A stretch of DNA of 64,000 nucleotides from DROE01 sp964569865. GTDB lineage: Bacteria; Pseudomonadota; Alphaproteobacteria; Rhizobiales; Devosiaceae. Under the pieces are notes generated by a model. That model worked only from the letters and a program-made list of their open reading frames with translations, ran no database searches and was not told the DNA's origin. Where the stretch lies: the NCBI GenBank assembly GCA_964569865.1, contig CAZMVQ010000002.1:7025-71024 (forward strand). Direction: 5' to 3'. Below, piece by piece: positions 36,285 through 44,103 of the stretch (position 1 is its first letter; each line of letters opens with the position of its first letter). Position numbers and translations under genes: made by a program.

Positions 36285-37016
36285 TTAACCCACTCGAGTT
36301 GAGCGCACCTGACCATCCAAAACCCCGGACAGGCCACCTTTGGCGTCCAATGCATATACCAGTATGGGCAAATTATTGTCGCGGGCAAGGGCGAAGGCCG
36401 CCGTATCCATGATTTTCAGGTCTTTAGAAATTACTTCCGCATGACTTATACGCTCAAATCTTGTGGCAGTGGGATCTTTATTGGGGTCAGCGGAATAGAT
36501 GCCGTCCACCTTGGTGCCTTTAAGCAAAATATCGCAATCCAGCTCGATCGCCTTTAATGCGGCGGCGGTATCGGTGGTGAAAAACGGATTTCCGGTTCCC
36601 CCGCCACAAATTACCACATGCCCTTTTCGCAAGGCTTGTTTGGCATCTCTGGCGGTAAAAACATCGGCCACGCTGGGCATGGGGACAGAAGAAAATACTT
36701 TTGCCTCAATACCCTGAGCGGTAATCTCTTGACCAAGGGCCAAAGAATTAATCACGGTGCCAAGCATGCCCATGAGATCTCCGGTTACCCGATCTCCCCC
36801 TTCGGCTGCAACTTTTAGCCCCCGAAAAATATTTCCGGCTCCAATGACAATTGCCACCTGAACGCCATTTGAGGCGATTTTGACAATCTGTCCCGCCAGA
36901 TTTTTTAAAAATTTGGCTTCGATGCCAAAATTCTGATCTCCGGCAAGAACCTCGCCGGAGACCTTTAACAATATGCGTTTATATGGATACGTGTCAGGCA
37001 AGATAATTCCCTTCAA
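36285..37016 (-). CDS. pyrH: Uridylate kinase
   Basis: 243 residues, amino-acid-kinase fold. It phosphorylates UMP to UDP and is typically UTP-inhibited. It opens KRILLKVSGEVLAG and has VIGAGNIFRG, VVICGGGTGNPFFTTDTAAAL and KVDGIYSADPNKDP. It lies 41 bases after tsf, part of the conserved rpsB-tsf-pyrH-frr order that couples nucleotide and translation genes. Confidence 0.98.
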   Translation of the reverse strand: MKGIILPDTYPYKRILLKVSGEVLAGDQNFGIEAKFLKNLAGQIVKIASNGVQVAIVIGAGNIFRGLKVAAEGGDRVTGDLMGMLGTVINSLALGQEITAQGIEAKVFSSVPMPSVADVFTARDAKQALRKGHVVICGGGTGNPFFTTDTAAALKAIELDCDILLKGTKVDGIYSADPNKDPTATRFERISHAEVISKDLKIMDTAAFALARDNNLPILVYALDAKGGLSGVLDGQVRSTRVG

Positions 37017-37057
37017 TCCGGGATTTGCCCGGCCAGAATCTAATTATTGCCACCTGT

Positions 37058-37999
37058 TTACTTGGTGCCTGCAGCGGCTGCAACCTCCGCTGCGAAATCA
37101 CTCTCAACTTTTTCAACACCTTCACCAAGAACCATGCGCACAAAGCCGGTGAGTTTGATGTCGGCCCCTGCATCTTTTTGGGCAGCATTGAGCACGTCGG
37201 AAATTTTGTTTTCTCCGTCGATTACAAACACCTGTTCCAGCAGGCAGACTTCGCCGTAAAATTTGCGAATTCGCCCTTCCACCATCTTTTCAATAATGGC
37301 GGCGGGTTTTCCCGATGCGCTGGCCTGTTCACTAAATACAGCACGCTCACGAGCCACAACCGCCGGGTCCAGATCATCTGATGACACAGCAAGAGGGTTG
37401 GTTGCCGCAATGTGCATGGCAATTTGTTTGCCAATTGCATTTAAGACGTCCTTGTCTCCTTCGGACTGTAATGCAACCATTACACCCATTTTACCAAGGC
37501 CGTCAGAGACGCCATTGTGAATATATGAGGCGACAACGCCCTGCTCCACACTAAGTGCAGACGCGCGGCGCAGCACCATGTTTTCGCCAATTGTCGCAAC
37601 AGTCGCCGTGATTTTTTCAGCAACGCTCATTTCAGTGCCGGGGAATGGCAACGAATTTACGTTTTGGGCATTGATATCTGAAGCGGTTTCATCGCTGGCA
37701 AGTGCAATTAATGCAGCGTTTGCAACCAGTGCTTGAAACTCCTCATTAAGAGCAACAAAATCAGTTTCCGAGTTTAATTCAACCACTGCGCCTCTGTTGT
37801 CTTCTGTTGCAACTCCGACCAAACCTTCAGCGGCAACACGTCCGGATTTTTTTGCGGCCTTTGAAAGACCTTTGGAGCGCAGCCAATCGATAGCGGCTTC
37901 AATATCGCCATCGGTAGCATTAAGGGCGTTTTTACAGTCCATCATGCCTGCGCCGGTGAGTTCACGTAATTCTTTTACCTGTGATGCAGAAATAGCCAT
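37058..37999 (-). CDS. tsf: Translation elongation factor Ts
   Basis: 313 residues from the ATG at 37999, which has AAGGA nine to ten bases upstream; a longer in-frame reading to 38056 lacks a ribosome binding site. EF-Ts recharges EF-Tu with GTP. The N-terminal UBA-like domain is ISASQVKELRELTGAGMMDC, followed by the KNAL ... AIDWLRSKG region. The core contains NSETDFVALNEEF and the C-terminal part LLEQVFVIDGENKISDVL. It lies downstream of rpsB. Confidence 0.98.
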   Translation of the reverse strand: MAISASQVKELRELTGAGMMDCKNALNATDGDIEAAIDWLRSKGLSKAAKKSGRVAAEGLVGVATEDNRGAVVELNSETDFVALNEEFQALVANAALIALASDETASDINAQNVNSLPFPGTEMSVAEKITATVATIGENMVLRRASALSVEQGVVASYIHNGVSDGLGKMGVMVALQSEGDKDVLNAIGKQIAMHIAATNPLAVSSDDLDPAVVARERAVFSEQASASGKPAAIIEKMVEGRIRKFYGEVCLLEQVFVIDGENKISDVLNAAQKDAGADIKLTGFVRMVLGEGVEKVESDFAAEVAAAAGTK

Positions 38000-38085
38000 A
38001 GCCAGTTTCCTTAAAGCTTGCGGCCCTCCAAAAAAAAGGGCCGACTTTATTAACAATCAAAATGGAATTTAGAGTTAGGGGGAAA

Positions 38086-39264
38086 TCAGCCTTTAGCTAA
38101 TTGTGCCGCCTGCTCCAACCAGTTGTCGCGATCAATGCGCCCTTTGAAGTTAAGTTCCAAATCAACTTTTTCAATGTCTTCTTTCGAAAATTCTGCAACC
38201 TGAGAATATTTTGTGATTCCAAGCGCATGAAGTTTCTTTTCAATCACCGGGCCAACACCCGAGATTTTCTTAAGATCATCTGGATCTCCCGCAGGAGCCG
38301 TGAACATTGGCTTGTCGGAAGTATCTGCCTCAACGGGAGCTGCCTCAGCAGGNNNNNNNNNNNNNNNNNNNNNNNNNNNNNNNNNNNNNNNNNNNNNNNN
38401 NNNNNNNNNNNNNNNNNNNNNNNNNNNNNNNNNNNNNNNNNNNNNNNNNNNNGCTGCCTCAACGGGGGCTGCCTTTTCGACTTTAGGGGCTTCGACCTCT
38501 TTAGCAGCTGGAGGTGCAACAACAGGTTCAACCGGTGCAGAGACTTTGGCGCCAAGGTCTGTGCCCTGATCAACCGAAGAACGGGCAATGCCATCAAGAG
38601 CGGCTTTGGCGATCAGATCACAATAAAGCTCGATAGCGCGGGCCGCATCATCATTACCGGGAATTGGCAGGTCGGCATCATCGGGATTGCTGTTGGAATC
38701 AATCACCGCAACAACCGGAATGCCCAAACGACGGGCTTCGGTAATGGCGATCGCTTCTTTATTGGTATCAATTACAAACAGAACCGAGGGTACATTACCC
38801 ATGTCTTTAATGCCGCCAAGATCGCGGTCAAGGCGGGCTTTTTCACGGGAAAGCTGCAACAATTCTTTTTTGGTCAATCCCTGCACGCCTTCAGCTTCTT
38901 GAGCTTCAAGTTCACGCAACCGGGAGATGGATTTAGAAATTGTCTGCCAGTTGGTCAGCATGCCGCCAAGCCAACGTGAATTCACATAATATTGCGCTGA
39001 ACGCTGAGCAGCGTCTGCAACAATCGGGGCCGCTTGGCGTTTGGTGCCAACAAAAAGCACCCGGCCACCATCAGCAACAACGTCTGAAACCAATTGCAAT
39101 GCCTGATAAAGCAATGGCACAGTCTGGCTTAGATCCATAATGTGGATATTGTTGCGGGTGCCAAAGATGAAGCGTTCCATCTTGGGGTTCCAGCGGTGTT
39201 TTTGGTGTCCAAAATGAACACCGGCTTCAAGTAGTTGACGAATCGAAAAATCTGGCAATGCCAT
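38086..39264 (-). CDS. rpsB: 30S ribosomal protein S2 with C-terminal helix-hairpin-helix extension (contains assembly gap)
   Basis: The S2 core starts at MALPDFSIRQLLEAGVHFGH (ATG 39264, GGAG 11 bases upstream) and runs through NSRWLGGMLTNWQTI and VDSNSNPDDADLPIPGND. After about residue 230 the protein continues through an Ala/Pro/Glu/Val linker (APKVEKAAPVEA repeats) into a roughly 65-residue tail. That tail contains DLKKISGVGPVIEKKLHALG and FKGRIDRDNW, a helix-hairpin-helix-like module known from the tails of alphaproteobacterial NuoE and L21. The 100-N gap (38353-38452) lies in the repetitive linker, whose length is unknown; the missing length must be 3n+1 to keep frame. Confidence 0.95.
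   Translation of the reverse strand: MALPDFSIRQLLEAGVHFGHQKHRWNPKMERFIFGTRNNIHIMDLSQTVPLLYQALQLVSDVVADGGRVLFVGTKRQAAPIVADAAQRSAQYYVNSRWLGGMLTNWQTISKSISRLRELEAQEAEGVQGLTKKELLQLSREKARLDRDLGGIKDMGNVPSVLFVIDTNKEAIAITEARRLGIPVVAVIDSNSNPDDADLPIPGNDDAARAIELYCDLIAKAALDGIARSSVDQGTDLGAKVSAPVEPVVAPPAAKEVEAPKVEKAAPVEAXXXXXXXXXXXXXXXXXXXXXXXXXXXXXXXXXXPAEAAPVEADTSDKPMFTAPAGDPDDLKKISGVGPVIEKKLHALGITKYSQVAEFSKEDIEKVDLELNFKGRIDRDNWLEQAAQLAKG
38353..38452. other. Assembly gap (100 N) in the rpsB linker
   Basis: The gap sits in a region encoding repeated PVEA/AEAA units. No exact duplicated end is present, so real sequence is probably missing. Confidence 0.95.
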
Positions 39265-39382
39265 TGAGCATGCTCCTTTACCGGTTATACCTCCACGGGA
39301 TATATGCAACGGCTTTTGCCGCCACCGGAAGAAAAGCCAATCATTTGGCCCTCAGCACCCGTGTGTGAATTTAGTCGCGGCG

Positions 39383-39411
39383 CTAATAACCTATAAAAAA
39401 TCAGTGCGCAA
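39383..39411 (-). promoter_or_regulatory. Candidate rpsB promoter
   Basis: On the minus strand TTGCGC (39411-39406) and TATTAG (39388-39383) are spaced 17 bases apart, about 120 bases before the rpsB ATG. It would drive the long rpsB-to-bamA run. Confidence 0.4.
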
Positions 39412-39447
39412 CCATTGATTGAGAAATAGCAAAATCAATAACGAGGT

Positions 39448-39489
39448 AGTGGGAACAGGCCCTCCCCTTAAGTGCAGGCTCTTCCCACT
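39448..39489. repeat. Inverted repeat between rpsB and dnaE
   Basis: AGTGGGAA (39448-39455) and TTCCCACT (39482-39489) form a perfect 8-base stem, with an inner GCC/GGC pairing. It lies about 15 bases after the dnaE stop and could end or stabilise that transcript. There is no U-tract on either side, so its role is open. Confidence 0.45.
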
Positions 39490-39503
39490 AGATAACAAGA
39501 CTT

Positions 39504-42500
39504 TTAAGTCAATTGCACATCATTGATACCCGAGATGGATTTGATCCCAGAGACCAGATCGGGGGTCAAATGATAGTTTCCAGCAAGCTTGATTTTGCTT
39601 TCTCTAGTGGCATCGGCAGATTTCACCACAACAAAAACCACACCATTGCCACCTTTTTCCAACAGTTTGGCGGTTGGTTCCAGGCTTTTTGGATCGTTGG
39701 CAAAAATTACCATTTCCCGAGAGACCGTCTGGGCTATATTTTCAAGTAATCGCGCCCGTAATAGTCTCAGACGAACGCCTTCGCTTAATGCCTCTGCTTC
39801 AACGTTTATAATTGCTGAGTTTCCGGGCTGTAAAATCTCTCCATATTTGGCAAGAGTTTCTGAAAATAACAGGCATTCAAAACTTCCACTGGGATCAGAA
39901 AGTGTAAGGATCGCCATGGGCTTGCCTTTTCTTGTGCGCCGGTCATTTCGCAACACAACAGTACCAGCGACCACAAAACTTGTCTCCCCGTCCTTTGCCG
40001 CTTCCTGCAAATCGCGCCAACTGGTCACGGAATAGGTTTCAAGCACCAGAGCAAAATCATCCAGCGGGTGGCCTGATAGATGAAACCCGATGGCACCATG
40101 CTCCCGGTCCAGCCTTTCAATATTGGTCCACCGGGCAAAGACCGGGTTCAAAATAATCGGTTCAGGCTTTTCAACCTCAAACATATCAGAAATTCCGGCA
40201 GCGCGATTGCTGGCGGCGCGTTGCGAAGTGCCAATAATGGTTTCGATGGCGTTGAATGCTTGCTCTCTATGGGGCACCAGATCGTCAAATGCTCCGGCAT
40301 TGGCTAGCGCCTGAGCAGTGCGCCGGTTAATTATTCTGGGATCTATGCGATTGGCAAAATCGGCCAGATCAATAAATTTACTCTGTCCGCGCGCCTCCAC
40401 AATGTGCTCTGCAACCTGGCGCCCGACACCTTTAAGGGCGCATAAGGAATATTGAATTCCTCCACCCTGCACCTCAAAAGCAACATGAGAGCGGTTAACG
40501 CATGGGGGAAAAACCTCAATATCCAGTTGATCCGCATCGCGCTTGAATTCGGCCAGCTTATCGGTATTTCCCATATCAAGGGTCATGGAAGCAGCGATGA
40601 ACTCCGATGTAAAATTGGCCTTAAGATATGCTGTTTGATATGTGAGAAATGCGTAAGGGGCAGAGTGGGATTTGTTAAAACCATATTCTGCAAATTTGGC
40701 GCAAGCATCAAAAATCTTGTTAGCGATTTTTTTGTCAATGCCGCGCTCCACAGCTCCGGAAACAAAGCGATCGCGCTGGGCATCCATTTCAGACTGGATT
40801 TTTTTACCCATGGCGCGGCGCAAAATATCCGCTTCTGCAAGGGTATATCCGGCCAGATCACGCCCGATCTGCTGCACCTGTTCCTGATAGGTGATAACGC
40901 CAAAAGTAGCCTCAAGAATTGGGATAAGTTTTGGGTGCAGGTAATGAGCCTCCTCTTCTCCCAACTTTACCGCGCAATAAGTGGGGATGTTATCCATCGG
41001 TCCGGGCCGAAAGAGCGCAACCAGAGCAATCAGATCCTCAAATCTATCGGGCTGCATATCAATCAAGGCCCGGCGCATGCCTGCACTTTCCACCTGAAAC
41101 ACACCAACCGTATCGCCCTTGCGAAGCATCGTGAACGTATTTTTGTCGTCGAGGGGAATATCGTCAAGGGCAATTTTATCTGCCCCCAGATTTATCATTT
41201 TAATGGTGTGGTCGATGATGGTCAGGGTTTTAAGTCCCAAGAAATCAAACTTGACGAGGCCCGCAGATTCCGCCCATTTCTGCCCATATTGAGTAACCTG
41301 CATATCAGAGCGCGGATCGCGATAAAGCGGGACAAGCTCCTGCAAAGGGCGATCACCAATAACAATGCCTGCCGCATGGGTTGATGCATGGCGATAAAGC
41401 CCCTCAATATTTTGAGCAAGGCTTAGCAATTGCGCTACCGTTTCATCTTCGTCGCGCATTACTCTTAGCTGGCGCTCCTGCTCAAGAGCCTGAGCAATTG
41501 TTGGTGGATTTGCCGGATTGATGGGCACCAGTTTGGAAATGCGGTCAACCTGAGAATAGGGCATTTGCAAGACCCGCCCCACATCACGCAATGCAGCTTT
41601 GGCCTGTAATGTTCCAAACGTAATAATCTGGGCCACCTGTTCACGCCCATATTTCTTTTGAACATATTGAATGACCTCTTCGCGCCGCTCCTGACAAAAA
41701 TCAATATCAAAATCGGGCATGGACAATCGGTCTGGGTTCAAAAACCTTTCAAACAATAACTGATATTTTAGTGGATCCAGATCAGTAATGGTCAAAACAT
41801 AAGCAACCAGCGATCCGGCCCCGGAACCACGGCCCGGTCCCACGGGGATATTTTGTTCTTTGGCCCAGCGAATGAAATCGGCAACAATCAAAAAATATCC
41901 GGGAAACTCCATCTGGGTGATGATTTTTAATTCGAATGCCAGCCGCTCGTCATAATCCTTGCGCGTGTAACCGGGAGCAAGCCCTCTGGCTTTTAATCGC
42001 GCATTCAGACCGTCTTTGGCCTGTTGATGCAACTGATCCGCTTCGCTTATTTCACCCTCAACTGCTTTGCTTTGACCGACAATAGCAAATTTTGGCAATA
42101 TGGGATCACGGGTTAGGGGGCGAAATGAAACAGAGCGGGCGATATGCAGAGTATTCTCAACTGCCTCTGGCAAGTCCTTAAATAATTCAAGCATTTGCGC
42201 GCGACTTTTAAAGTAATGCTGATTGGAAACCTTGCGCCGTTTGGTCTGAGCAACTACCGATCCTTGAGCAATGGCCAACAGAGCATCATGGGCCTCATGA
42301 TCTTTTTCAGCCGGAAAAAAAGGCTCGTTAGTGGCCACCAGCGGTATTTGGTTTTTATACGCGTAGTCGACAAGTTGCGGTTCTACTTTTTGCTCTAAAG
42401 CCAATCCGTGGCGCTGCAATTCCATATAGAGATTTTCACCAAACAGCTTTTTTAGCATGTCCAGCCGAATGTGAGCTTTTTTAGTATGTTCTTGAGCAAA

Positions 42501-42950
42501 TAAAGGGTCTATGGCCCCCTCGGGACCGCCGGTCAGACAGATCAAACCGGATGTGTTTTTGGAATTAAGCCAATGGAAATGCACAACAGGCGGGCCGCCT
42601 TCGCTGGACAAATATGCTCTGCTGATCAGCTCGGACAGGTTTATAAACCCATCCTCTGTGCAGGCGATCAAAACAATTGTGTTTTTACTGAAGTGCCGGT
42701 TTTTTTCGCGCCCCTCATCGGCATCAGCAAAATCAATTGGCACTTCGCACGAAATAATTGGCTGCACACCAACAGCTGCCGCTTTTTGAGAAAACTCCAA
42801 AGCGCCAAAAAGATTAGAACTATCAGCTATTCCAATGGCTGGCTGACCATCCGCCAAAGCCAGTTTTAGCATCTTGGCAATTGGCAGCGCACCCTCAAGC
42901 AAAGAATAGGCTGAGTGAACATGAAGATGGACAAAACCGGCATCAGGCAT
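39504..42950 (-). CDS. dnaE: DNA polymerase III subunit alpha
   Basis: About 1148 residues, replicative polymerase of the DnaE1 type. The N-terminal PHP domain begins FVHLHVHSAYSLLEGA. The palm aspartates are in PDFDIDFCQ, with GPGRGSGAGSLVAYVL before it. The helix-hairpin-helix and OB domains are in the last 300 residues (KPMAILTLSDPSGSFEC). The ATG at 42950 is preferred over an upstream TTG (42974). Its length and intact PHP motif argue for DnaE1 rather than the error-prone DnaE2. The SOS-controlled small gene lies 148 bases upstream on the same strand, so some dnaE transcription could come from the LexA-box promoter. Confidence 0.96.
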   Translation of the reverse strand: MPDAGFVHLHVHSAYSLLEGALPIAKMLKLALADGQPAIGIADSSNLFGALEFSQKAAAVGVQPIISCEVPIDFADADEGREKNRHFSKNTIVLIACTEDGFINLSELISRAYLSSEGGPPVVHFHWLNSKNTSGLICLTGGPEGAIDPLFAQEHTKKAHIRLDMLKKLFGENLYMELQRHGLALEQKVEPQLVDYAYKNQIPLVATNEPFFPAEKDHEAHDALLAIAQGSVVAQTKRRKVSNQHYFKSRAQMLELFKDLPEAVENTLHIARSVSFRPLTRDPILPKFAIVGQSKAVEGEISEADQLHQQAKDGLNARLKARGLAPGYTRKDYDERLAFELKIITQMEFPGYFLIVADFIRWAKEQNIPVGPGRGSGAGSLVAYVLTITDLDPLKYQLLFERFLNPDRLSMPDFDIDFCQERREEVIQYVQKKYGREQVAQIITFGTLQAKAALRDVGRVLQMPYSQVDRISKLVPINPANPPTIAQALEQERQLRVMRDEDETVAQLLSLAQNIEGLYRHASTHAAGIVIGDRPLQELVPLYRDPRSDMQVTQYGQKWAESAGLVKFDFLGLKTLTIIDHTIKMINLGADKIALDDIPLDDKNTFTMLRKGDTVGVFQVESAGMRRALIDMQPDRFEDLIALVALFRPGPMDNIPTYCAVKLGEEEAHYLHPKLIPILEATFGVITYQEQVQQIGRDLAGYTLAEADILRRAMGKKIQSEMDAQRDRFVSGAVERGIDKKIANKIFDACAKFAEYGFNKSHSAPYAFLTYQTAYLKANFTSEFIAASMTLDMGNTDKLAEFKRDADQLDIEVFPPCVNRSHVAFEVQGGGIQYSLCALKGVGRQVAEHIVEARGQSKFIDLADFANRIDPRIINRRTAQALANAGAFDDLVPHREQAFNAIETIIGTSQRAASNRAAGISDMFEVEKPEPIILNPVFARWTNIERLDREHGAIGFHLSGHPLDDFALVLETYSVTSWRDLQEAAKDGETSFVVAGTVVLRNDRRTRKGKPMAILTLSDPSGSFECLLFSETLAKYGEILQPGNSAIINVEAEALSEGVRLRLLRARLLENIAQTVSREMVIFANDPKSLEPTAKLLEKGGNGVVFVVVKSADATRESKIKLAGNYHLTPDLVSGIKSISGINDVQLT

Positions 42951-43098
42951 AAATTTAACAATCCGTGTGAGCAAAAAATCAAATCAGGTGATATTTGTAT
43001 TTTGTATCATTGCAAATCCCTTTTGGCCAACGGGTCATAAAGTTTGTAACAGCTGGATTTTGACAGTTCTGAAAGTTGAGCGGGCAAGGTGCTTAAAC

Positions 43099-43197
43099 CT
43101 ATGCCAGCGTGCGTAAAACATCGGCCCATATCAACGCAGTAACGCAAAAAGCACTAAGGGAAACAAAAGCCATAAGGTCCTTGAACAAAGTAATCAT
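43099..43197 (-). CDS. SOS-controlled 32-residue single-span membrane peptide (SidA-like candidate)
   Basis: A short frame with a clear start: GGAG lies eight bases before the ATG at 43197, and TAG is at 43101-43099. The product reads MITLFKDLMAFVSLSAFCVT then ALIWADVLRTLA: a short amphipathic N-terminus, one hydrophobic stretch of about 18 residues and a short polar end, as in small inner-membrane peptides. Directly upstream is a sigma-70-like promoter whose start region is covered by a perfect LexA box (43238-43252). In Caulobacter the 29-residue SOS-induced membrane peptide SidA blocks division by binding FtsW/FtsN; this layout matches, but sequence homology cannot be claimed. It lies between lolD and dnaE. 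Confidence 0.65.
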   Translation of the reverse strand: MITLFKDLMAFVSLSAFCVTALIWADVLRTLA

Positions 43198-43237
43198 TAT
43201 AAATTCTCCAGTTTGGTTTGCCTTGCCCTCACTTTAT

Positions 43238-43252
43238 GTTCTTGCTTTGTTC
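43238..43252. promoter_or_regulatory. LexA box over the promoter of the small membrane peptide gene
   Basis: GTTC-TTGCTTT-GTTC, a perfect alphaproteobacterial SOS box (GAAC-N7-GAAC on the transcribed minus strand). It begins four bases after the -10 element, covering the expected transcription start about 40 bases before the peptide ATG. Confidence 0.88.
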
Positions 43253-43255
43253 TTG

Positions 43256-43283
43256 TATATAGCTTAGTTACTTTACGAGTCAA
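43256..43283 (-). promoter_or_regulatory. Sigma-70-type promoter repressed by LexA
   Basis: On the minus strand TTGACT (43283-43278), 16 bases, then TATATA (43261-43256), close to consensus. It faces the 32-codon gene and, beyond it, dnaE. Confidence 0.75.
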
Positions 43284-43416
43284 GATGGTAAATTGCCGAT
43301 TAACAGGGTTGGTATTGCAGGAGAAAAACCATGTGAATTCGTAGGGAGAATATTATCAGCAACAGGCATAGACAATCTATCCTGAATGCACCACGGCTCG
43401 GTATTCAGATCGTGAC

Positions 43417-44103
43417 TTAAAGCTTTATGGGAACCAGTTTGCCATTTTTCAAGGTGATTATTCTGTCGGCCCGACGTGCCAGATCGTGATCATGGGTGGC
43501 AATAAGAGCGCTGCTTTTATGTTCTTTTATCAAAGTTAAAAGCGCATCAAATACCAATGTGGAGGTTTCAGGGTCAAGGTTTCCGGTCGGCTCGTCCGCC
43601 AGAATAATTTTGGGGGAATTGGCGGCAGCGCGCGCAATGGCCACTCTTTGCTGCTCTCCACCCGACAATTCTGTGGGGCGATGGGAGGCGCGAGGCCCAA
43701 CGCCTAGAATATCCAGCAAGGTTTTTGCTCTTATCTGTGCATCTTTTAAAGACTTACCGGCAATCATTTGTGGAATGGCGATGTTTTCAAGAGCGCTGAA
43801 TTCGGGCAACAGATGATGAAACTGATAGACAAAGCCAACTGCACTGCGACGCATCAGGGTGCGCGCCCTATCGCCAAGGCTGGTCGTCGCCTGCCCGCAA
43901 ATGTTGACCTCACCATCTTGTGCTCTATCCAGCAGTCCGCCCAGATGTAACAGGGTTGATTTACCGGCCCCCGATGGTGCAACCAGTGCCACCATCTCAC
44001 CCTGTTTAACTTTTAGCGACGCACCCGATAAAATCTGTAGCTTGTTCTCACCCTCATTATAGGCGTAGCTAACATCATCAAATTCAAGATTTATATCATT
44101 CAT
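43417..44103 (-). CDS. lolD: Lipoprotein-releasing ABC transporter ATPase LolD
   Basis: 228 residues from the ATG at 44103, which overlaps the lolC stop by eight bases. It powers extraction of outer-membrane lipoproteins from the inner membrane. Walker A is LVAPSGAGKSTLLHL, the ABC signature is ELSGGEQQRVAIARA, Walker B is KIILADEPTGNLD and the switch His is in ALIATHDHDLA. The region LLPEFSALENIAIPQ is typical of LolD/MacB. The stop lies about 220 bases from the LexA-box gene. Confidence 0.96.
   Translation of the reverse strand: MNDINLEFDDVSYAYNEGENKLQILSGASLKVKQGEMVALVAPSGAGKSTLLHLGGLLDRAQDGEVNICGQATTSLGDRARTLMRRSAVGFVYQFHHLLPEFSALENIAIPQMIAGKSLKDAQIRAKTLLDILGVGPRASHRPTELSGGEQQRVAIARAAANSPKIILADEPTGNLDPETSTLVFDALLTLIKEHKSSALIATHDHDLARRADRIITLKNGKLVPIKL

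Noticed and set aside
40452..41384. A 310-codon open frame on the plus strand inside dnaE.
   Set aside because: It is antisense to the conserved polymerase core, has no recognisable domain or ribosome binding site, and is explained by the codon use of dnaE.
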